A stretch of DNA of 64,000 bases, from NCBI RefSeq assembly GCF_002210105.1, contig NZ_AQQU01000001.1, positions 1,462,501 to 1,526,500 on the forward strand, written 5' to 3'. Shown piece by piece: positions 58,141 through 64,000 of the stretch; the first letter of the stretch is position 1, and each line of letters begins with the position of its first letter. Below the pieces are notes generated by a model. The model was not told where the DNA came from and did no database searches. It worked only from the letters and a program-made list of their open reading frames with translations. The translations under genes and the position numbers were made by a program. The stretch comes from Oceanicola sp. 22II-s10i. GTDB lineage: Bacteria; Pseudomonadota; Alphaproteobacteria; Rhodobacterales; Rhodobacteraceae.

Positions 58141-59720
58141 GCGTTCTCGAGGTGAAGGACCTGCGTGTCGGATTCCGGCAGGACGGCAGGGTGGTCGAGG
58201 CGGTCAAGGGCGTCTCGTTCAGCGTCGACAAGGGCGAGACGGTCGCGATCGTGGGCGAATCCGGGTCGGGCAAGTCCGTCTCGGCCCTGTCCACCGTGGC
58301 GCTTCTGGGTGACAACGCGCAGGTGACGGGGTCGGTGACCTTCGAGGGCAAGCAGATGATCGGCGCCTCCGAGCGCGAGCTGCGCGCGGTGCGCGGCAAC
58401 GACATCAGCTTCATCTTCCAGGAGCCGATGACCTCGCTCAACCCGCTGCACACGATCGAGAAGCAGTTGGGGGAAAGCCTCGCCCTGCACCAGGGCCTGA
58501 CCGGCGACGCGCAACGGGCGCGCATCCTCGAACTGCTGAACCGGGTCGGCATCCGCGACCCCGAGGAACGGCTGGGCGCCTATCCGCACCAGCTGTCGGG
58601 CGGGCAGCGGCAGCGGGTGATGATCGCGATGGCGCTGGCCAACAAGCCGGTGCTGCTGATCGCGGACGAGCCGACGACCGCGCTCGACGTGACGATCCAG
58701 GCGCAGATCCTCGAACTGCTGGCCGAGCTGAAGCGCGAAGAGGGCATGGGCCTGCTGTTCATCACCCACGACCTCGGCGTCGTGCGACGGATCGCGGATC
58801 GCGTCTATGTCATGCAGCACGGCGAGGTGGTGGAGACGGGGCCGACCGAGGAGATCTTCGTCAACCCGCAGCACCCCTACACCCAGAAGCTGCTGGCGGC
58901 GGAATCCGTCGGTTCGCCCGGACCGGTCGCCGACAAGGCGACGGAGATGGTGCGGACCGAGCATCTGAAGGTCTGGTTCCCGATCTATCGCGGCCTGTTC
59001 CGCAAGACGGTGGGCCACGTGAAGGCGGTGAACGACGCGTCGATCAGCGTGCAGGCGGGCGAGACGCTGGGGATCGTGGGCGAATCCGGCTCGGGCAAGA
59101 CGACGCTGGCGCTGGCGATCATGCGCCTGATCGCGTCCGAGGGCGGGATCACCTTCGACGGTCGCGACATCCGCTCACTGTCCACGCAGGACCTGCGGCG
59201 GCTCAGGGCCGACATGCAGATCGTGTTCCAGGATCCCTTCGGCAGCCTCAGTCCCCGGATGACCGCGGAGCAGATCATCGCCGAGGGTCTGACCGTCCAC
59301 AAGCTTCCCACCGACAAGCCGCAGCGCGAGCTGGTGGCCGAGGTGATGCAGGAGGTCGGTCTGGACCCCGCCACGATGGACCGTTACCCGCATGAATTCA
59401 GCGGCGGCCAACGGCAGCGGATCGCGATCGCGCGGGCGATGATCCTGCGGCCCAAGCTGGTGGTGCTGGACGAACCGACCTCGGCGCTCGACATGACGGT
59501 GCAGGTGCAGATCGTCGACCTGCTGCGCGGGCTTCAGCAGAAATACGGGCTGGCCTACCTCTTCATCTCGCACGACCTCAAGGTGGTGCGGGCGATGTCG
59601 CACCGCGTCGTGGTGATGAAGCAGGGCGACATTGTCGAACAGGGCACGGCGACCGAGATCTTCGACGCGCCGAAAGAGGATTACACCCAGCGTCTGCTGG
59701 CCGCCGCGTTCCAGCGCTAG
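58137..59720 (+). CDS. yejF: Oligopeptide ABC transporter ATP-binding protein YejF
   Basis: Cytoplasmic protein of 527 residues with two complete ATPase modules. First: Walker A GESGSGKS (40-47), LSGGQRQRV and DEPTTALD. Second: GESGSGKTT (about 315-323), FSGGQRQRI and DEPTSALD. Both are intact, so one YejF dimer-like chain energises the YejB/YejE pore. ATG 58137 overlaps the yejE stop. The next gene converges, with 4 bp between stops. Confidence 0.95.
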   Translation: MSVLEVKDLRVGFRQDGRVVEAVKGVSFSVDKGETVAIVGESGSGKSVSALSTVALLGDNAQVTGSVTFEGKQMIGASERELRAVRGNDISFIFQEPMTSLNPLHTIEKQLGESLALHQGLTGDAQRARILELLNRVGIRDPEERLGAYPHQLSGGQRQRVMIAMALANKPVLLIADEPTTALDVTIQAQILELLAELKREEGMGLLFITHDLGVVRRIADRVYVMQHGEVVETGPTEEIFVNPQHPYTQKLLAAESVGSPGPVADKATEMVRTEHLKVWFPIYRGLFRKTVGHVKAVNDASISVQAGETLGIVGESGSGKTTLALAIMRLIASEGGITFDGRDIRSLSTQDLRRLRADMQIVFQDPFGSLSPRMTAEQIIAEGLTVHKLPTDKPQRELVAEVMQEVGLDPATMDRYPHEFSGGQRQRIAIARAMILRPKLVVLDEPTSALDMTVQVQIVDLLRGLQQKYGLAYLFISHDLKVVRAMSHRVVVMKQGDIVEQGTATEIFDAPKEDYTQRLLAAAFQR

Positions 59721-59724
59721 GCGG

Positions 59725-62328
59725 TCAGTCCGGCAGCGACTGCGCGTAGAGCCAGCCGATCTCGGCCTCCAGCGAGCGCATGGCGTCGGTGGTGAACTGG
59801 CCCGTCGCATCCGCCAGCGGGCCGTATGTGTCCTGCCGCCATGCGCGGTCGGTGTCCACCGCCTCGGTGATGCTGTGCCACGACTGCGGGAAGCGACCCG
59901 ATATGCCGTGCGCCTCGGCCTCCAGCATCGACAGCGCGGCCAGTTCGTCGCGCCGGTCCTGTCCGTCGTCGGGCAGGATCGCGCGGTAGTCGGCGATGGT
60001 GGCCAGCGCGGCATCGGGCTGGGCATACATCGCGCGCAGATGCGCGTGGATGTAGCGCATGTAGAGCGCATCGTCCGGCGACAGGCGCGCCATGAAGTCG
60101 GGCCGGTCCAGCCAGCCGCGGATGATGTCCGCCCCGGCCAGCAGGTCGTCGGTGCCGGGCTGTTCGATGGCATAACTCAGGATCACCTGATGTGCGGCCC
60201 ATGGCCGGGCGGTCATCGGGTCGATCATGTCATAGGCCTGCCGGGCGTAGGTCGCAGCACCCCGGTCGTCGCCCATGTTGCCGGTGATCGTGGCGAGGCG
60301 GTTGAGGAACATCGCCTCCAGATCGGCGGGGCTGTTGTCGCGTTCACGCAGCAGCCGGATCGCCTCGGCCAGCCAGTCGCGCGCCTCGGCGAACCGGCCG
60401 AGGGTGCTGAGCTGGCTGGAGACGTTCGAGAAGTTCCACATGTTCCACGGATGATCGCGCGGCAGCACGCCCGAGATCGTCAGCGCGAGCGAGGCGCGTT
60501 CCGACAGGCGGTCCTCGATCCCGGTCTGGTCCGGCGTCTCGGACAGCATGTCGAAACGCATCTGGTCCGCGAGAAGCTGAAGCCCGCCGGGGGCGCGGTT
60601 CCGGGCACGGACGGGTGCGAGGATCGCCTCCGCCGCGTCGAAGGGCATGTCGTCGTAGAGGCTGGGCGCGATCAGCGCCGCGGCGAAATCGGCGCTGGCG
60701 GAAGGCGAAGGGAGCCTCTGCCACAGGGCGATCCATTCGGCGATCAGCGCGCGGGTCGCGGCACCGGTGTCGCCGGTCAGGTCCACGCGGGCGGTGATCT
60801 CCAGCGCGCGAGCAAGGAGGGCGGTGTCGGGTGACAGGCCGGGCAGGGCGGCGGTCAGCCGGGCGCGTTCGCCGGCGACCTCGGTCGCGGGGCGGCTGGA
60901 GCCGAAGGAGACGGCGGTCACCGCGATCAGGTCGAGGAACGGGTCGGTGTCGGACAGCGTCCCGCCCATCCCCGCGCGCGCCATGCGGCGGGCGAACTCG
61001 ACGGATTGCAGGGCGGAGTCGGTCTGGCCGAGCAGCGCCTCGAAATAGGCGCGGCTGGCGGCGATCATCGGATCGGGGGCGCCCTTGGACAAAGCGTCGA
61101 AGGCCATGATCAGGTTGCCCTGACCGCCTGACATCACGGTGCGCAGCACCGCCTCGCCGCCCGGATCCAGCAAAGCCTCGGCGGCAACGGGGCGCAATTC
61201 CGGGGCCAGCGCGAAGGCGGCCATGCCGGGGGCGTCCACGTCGATCAGCGCGGCGATCTGGGTGACCATCCGGTCCGATCGGGGCAGCGAGTTGCGGGCC
61301 GTGGCATAGGCGCGGCGATAGTGGTCCTGCGCCTCGGCGGTGCGGTCCAGCGCGTCGGCGAAGCGGCCGCGCGTGGCGATCAGCCGGGCGCGGTCACGGT
61401 CGGGGATGTCGGCGGTCGTCAGCCGCTCCTCGGCCTCGGCGAGGATGCGCGCGCCGCCGGCCATGTCGCCACGCCGGGCGAAGACGCGGGCCAGCAGGTC
61501 GGCCATGTCGGCGTAGTCGGCGTCATAGCGCCCCTCGGCGATGGCCGTTTCGCGCAGGGTTTCCAGCACCTCGGCCGCTTCGTCGTAGGCTTCGGCGCGG
61601 TAGAGAATCCTCCCGTGCAGTGCCCGGAACAGGGCCATGTTCTCGGCCGTCAGGTGGTCGGTTGCCAGCGCGACCTTTATCAGGATGCGCGACCGTTCCA
61701 GAAGGTCGGTGATGTCCGGATCGCTGACCGACAGGTCGAGCGACAGCGCCTCGATCTCCAGCTTCAGCATGTCGGCGTCGGTGATCCCGTCGCTCTCCTG
61801 CCGCGTCTGCCAGTAGGCGCCGCGCAGGCCGGTGGCGTCAGGGGCGCGCGTGCGCGTGGCGGCGACGGCGAGGTGGTAGAGCCCGCGCCGGAAGTCCCGC
61901 GCAAGGTCTGGCATTTCCGCCGCCTTCTCCACGGCGGGCCGCAGGGTGGCCAGCGCATCGGCGGGGCGTTGCAGGCGGACCAGCGCGATGCCCTGCAGGA
62001 TCAGGGCGCGGATGCGGAACGGATGGTCCCGCGTCGCGGCGGTGTCGAGCAAGTGCGCGGCCTGACCGGCCATGCCCTCGGCCCGGTCGATGGCGCCGTG
62101 GCGGTAGAAGAGCTCGGCCAGCCGCAGGGCGGGATAGGCCAGCACGTCCGGCGGTGTCCCGGCGGGCAGGGCGCGGCCGATCTCGACGATGGTGCGGCGG
62201 GCGTCTTCGGGCTGTGCCGCCAACGCGGCATCCACGTCGCGCATGACCTCGGGCAGGGTCTGCGACACGGCGGCACCGGGCGGGGCGAGCGTAAGGATCG
62301 CCGCCAGTATGCCGCCGCGCAGGATCAT
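59725..62328 (-). CDS. Large secreted helical-repeat protein, unknown (paralog 1)
   Basis: An 867-residue protein of no recognised family. A signal peptide (MILRGGILAAILTLAPPGAA) suggests export. The mature chain is a long row of Ala-rich helix pairs of TPR/SEL1-like spacing (for example AYDEAAEVLETLRETAIAEG, FARRGDMAGGARILAEAEER), without catalytic motifs. The C-terminal 200 residues match those of the next gene: YARQAYDMIDPMTARPWAAH, DFMARLSPDDALYMRYIHAH, and an ending IGWLYAQSLP. The start ATG 62328 overlaps the previous stop (ATGA), so translation is coupled. It converges with yejF. Confidence 0.8.
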   Translation of the reverse strand: MILRGGILAAILTLAPPGAAVSQTLPEVMRDVDAALAAQPEDARRTIVEIGRALPAGTPPDVLAYPALRLAELFYRHGAIDRAEGMAGQAAHLLDTAATRDHPFRIRALILQGIALVRLQRPADALATLRPAVEKAAEMPDLARDFRRGLYHLAVAATRTRAPDATGLRGAYWQTRQESDGITDADMLKLEIEALSLDLSVSDPDITDLLERSRILIKVALATDHLTAENMALFRALHGRILYRAEAYDEAAEVLETLRETAIAEGRYDADYADMADLLARVFARRGDMAGGARILAEAEERLTTADIPDRDRARLIATRGRFADALDRTAEAQDHYRRAYATARNSLPRSDRMVTQIAALIDVDAPGMAAFALAPELRPVAAEALLDPGGEAVLRTVMSGGQGNLIMAFDALSKGAPDPMIAASRAYFEALLGQTDSALQSVEFARRMARAGMGGTLSDTDPFLDLIAVTAVSFGSSRPATEVAGERARLTAALPGLSPDTALLARALEITARVDLTGDTGAATRALIAEWIALWQRLPSPSASADFAAALIAPSLYDDMPFDAAEAILAPVRARNRAPGGLQLLADQMRFDMLSETPDQTGIEDRLSERASLALTISGVLPRDHPWNMWNFSNVSSQLSTLGRFAEARDWLAEAIRLLRERDNSPADLEAMFLNRLATITGNMGDDRGAATYARQAYDMIDPMTARPWAAHQVILSYAIEQPGTDDLLAGADIIRGWLDRPDFMARLSPDDALYMRYIHAHLRAMYAQPDAALATIADYRAILPDDGQDRRDELAALSMLEAEAHGISGRFPQSWHSITEAVDTDRAWRQDTYGPLADATGQFTTDAMRSLEAEIGWLYAQSLPD

Positions 62329-64000
62329 TCCGGCGGTTCGGGCGGCAGGGTCTGGGCGTAGTCCCAGCCGATGATCGCCTCCCACGCGGCGCGGTTGCGG
62401 ACCTCGGTCGCGCTGACGTCCTCGCCGTCGCCGTCGCGGATGGTGTCGCGGCGCCAGTCTTCCTTGATATCGTTGGACCGGGTGATGTCGCGCCATGCCG
62501 CCGCGTTGTCCTTGGCCCAGTAGACCGCGATGGCCCGCGTCATCACCAGCGACGACCGGTCGGGCCGCCATTCCAGACCGTCGTCCGGCACCTTGCTTTC
62601 GGCGGCGTCGAGCTGGGCCAGCACCTCGTCGATGGGGGCATAGTTGGCCAGCATGTCGGCATAGGACTGGTGCATGTAGATCTGGTCGCGGGCAGGCAGG
62701 CGCTTCATGAACGCCTCATTCTCGATGAAGGGGCGCAGCACTTCGCCCCCGCGCTTGGCGTCGTCGTGACGCTGCCGCGAGGCGTAGGCGTAGGTCATGA
62801 TGACCCCGGCGGCCAGATCGCCGCGCGCGGTCATCGGGTCGATCATGTCGAATGCCTCGCGCGCGAGGGTCGCCGCGATTTCGACCTGCCCGGTTCCCAT
62901 CAACAGGCTGGACTGCCGGGTGATGAGGAAGGCCAGCGTGTCCTTGCGGTGATAGGGGTTCGCCCGCCAGCTGTCCGTCGCACGCTGCATCCATTGCAGG
63001 GCATCGCCCCACATGTTGCGGTTCCAGAAGGCATTGGCGACGTTGAACTGGGTCGCGGCGACAAGGGCATGGTCGCGCGGCACCTCGTCGAGGATCGAGG
63101 TGGCGATGCCGCTCAGCTCCGAAATCGCGAGGTTCGAGGTGAAATAGGCGGGCGAGGAGAACGACCGCGTCAGCAGCATCGTGTCCTGCACCAGCGAGAG
63201 CCGGTTGCCTGGATCGAGGTCCAGCCAGCCCAGCATCTTCTCCATCCATTCGTCGCCCTCGGCGGGGCCGAAGTAGGAATAGATCATCTCGCAGGTCAGG
63301 GCGTAGGCCCATTTCTCCAGCACTGTCGGAGGGTCGGTGCGGGGGTCCGGCTGCACCTCCATCCAGCGGCGCAGGTCGGCGCGGACGCCGGCCTCGTTCC
63401 CGGACTGGTATTTCGACAGGGCCCGCAGCGTCAGGTAGAGGCTGAGCTGCGGCCGCGGCAGGGTGGCCTCGCGCGCCTGCAGCCGGGCGATCGCGTCGCC
63501 CGCCTTGTCCGCCAGATGGACGGTGCCCCAGACCTTGGCCACGAGGTCGATCAGGTCGAAGATCGCGGCATTGGCCGGGATCGACGACCCGAGCGTCGTG
63601 CGCGCCTTGCGCCGCGCCTCGTCCAGTGCGGTCTGGCTTTCGGAATAGGCGCCGACCATCGCCTTGTAGAGCGCGAGATTGACGAGGTATTCCGGCGACT
63701 GGTCCTCGTCCCGCTGGGCGTAGGCGTCCAGCAGCCGCTCCAGCCCGGCATAGTTCCCTTCCAGGAACATGCGGATCGTGTCCTCGCCCCCGCTCTTGAG
63801 TTCGTAGGACGCCTGGTCGATCACGCCCAGCTCGGCGGCCAGCGGATAGCCCTGCATCCCCGGATCGGCAGGGTCGATCAGACCGGCGTAGTATTTCACC
63901 TTGTTGTCCGTCACCCGCCGGTTGCGGCGCAGTTCCGAATAGGCGCGGCGGAAGTAGTCCTGCGCGTCCAGTTCGTTTTTCTGCCACTGGTAGGTGAAGG
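62325..64000 (-). CDS. Helical-repeat protein, unknown (paralog 2), 5' end outside window
   Basis: At least 558 residues are visible; the frame stays open to the window end (reading FTYQWQKNELDAQDYFRRAY before the codons at 63914), so the true start is beyond 64000. It is almost all helix, with TPR-like pairs such as EDQSPEYLVNLALYKAMVGA. The C-terminal third is paralogous to the next gene: LAREAFDMIDPMTARGDLAA, AFMKRLPARDQIYMHQSYAD and IGWDYAQTLPPEPPE at the end. A GTG at 63914 could be mistaken for the start but has coding-looking sequence upstream. Function unknown; the pair is probably one operon. Confidence 0.8.
   Translation of the reverse strand, partial: FTYQWQKNELDAQDYFRRAYSELRRNRRVTDNKVKYYAGLIDPADPGMQGYPLAAELGVIDQASYELKSGGEDTIRMFLEGNYAGLERLLDAYAQRDEDQSPEYLVNLALYKAMVGAYSESQTALDEARRKARTTLGSSIPANAAIFDLIDLVAKVWGTVHLADKAGDAIARLQAREATLPRPQLSLYLTLRALSKYQSGNEAGVRADLRRWMEVQPDPRTDPPTVLEKWAYALTCEMIYSYFGPAEGDEWMEKMLGWLDLDPGNRLSLVQDTMLLTRSFSSPAYFTSNLAISELSGIATSILDEVPRDHALVAATQFNVANAFWNRNMWGDALQWMQRATDSWRANPYHRKDTLAFLITRQSSLLMGTGQVEIAATLAREAFDMIDPMTARGDLAAGVIMTYAYASRQRHDDAKRGGEVLRPFIENEAFMKRLPARDQIYMHQSYADMLANYAPIDEVLAQLDAAESKVPDDGLEWRPDRSSLVMTRAIAVYWAKDNAAAWRDITRSNDIKEDWRRDTIRDGDGEDVSATEVRNRAAWEAIIGWDYAQTLPPEPPE

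Noticed and set aside
63914-64000. Taking GTG 63914 as the start of the last gene.
   Set aside because: The frame continues upstream to the window edge with coding-looking residues (FTYQWQKNELDAQDYFRR), so the gene is better treated as partial.
1-64000. Mobile elements, prophage or integration sites.
   Set aside because: No transposase, integrase, terminal inverted repeats, phage structural genes or tRNA-associated direct repeats were found.

Overview
The window looks like part of the chromosome of a high-GC alphaproteobacterium of the Rhodobacteraceae/Roseobacter type. The support is gene content: an Mcl1-type malyl-CoA/methylmalyl-CoA lyase (ethylmalonyl-CoA pathway), the DgcN/DgcA D-glutamate module, a COQ9 gene divergent from rpsU, a membrane-anchored CycM/c_y-type cytochrome c beside pheA, a Hint-domain protein, a 4.5S-type SRP RNA, and dispersed hairpin-plus-tail intergenic repeats. 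No rRNA, tRNA, CRISPR array, prophage or insertion sequence was seen.

Layout. 0-7 kb: partial Hint-domain gene, fbp, rpe, a methyltransferase, sdaA, a response regulator, a GST and mscL. 7-16 kb: an Lrp/AsnC regulator, a GMC oxidoreductase, an NADPH-FMN-reductase-like protein, a YpfJ-type peptidase, rsgA, ffs, a PAP2 phosphatase, a small periplasmic protein behind an ATTC-N8-GAAT operator-like palindrome, a MarR-like gene, COQ9, rpsU and a SHOCT protein. 16-22 kb: transglutaminase, MATE exporter divergent from HxlR, then dnaX-ybaB-recR. 22-28 kb: mcl1, divergent dgcN-dgcA-dat (D-amino acid catabolism), a hotdog thioesterase divergent from MarR with two 12-bp palindromes between them, GNAT, rpmG.

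28-36 kb is a nearly unbroken minus-strand run: small membrane protein, XpaC, TelA, DUF2927 lipoprotein, GFA protein, SPFH/GYF_2 protein, cytochrome b561, a double zinc-ribbon membrane protein, nitroreductase and dtd. It joins relatives of two Bacillus envelope-stress modules (xpaC-telA and ydjG/ydjI) and is the best candidate for a little-described system here. 36-48 kb holds rluB, tadA, two tandem paralogous thioesterases, a UPF0173 hydrolase, EVE and ceramidase genes, gatCA, a lipoprotein, an AmpD-type amidase, an FNR-box-preceded DUF3775 gene, a SulP transporter and a TIGR03084-type protein. 47.9-48.4 kb is a gene-free block made of two copies of a roughly 110-bp repeat. 48-64 kb: cpdB, nudC, an SRPBCC-like protein, pheA, cycM, yejABEF (oligopeptide ABC importer), and convergent to it two large paralogous helical-repeat proteins of unknown function, the second cut by the window end.

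Most genes are housekeeping or metabolic. The material worth a second look is the envelope-stress run, the secreted repeat-protein pair, the two intergenic repeat families and several operator-like palindromes. Functions are assigned by recognising families from translated sequence; no database search was possible.
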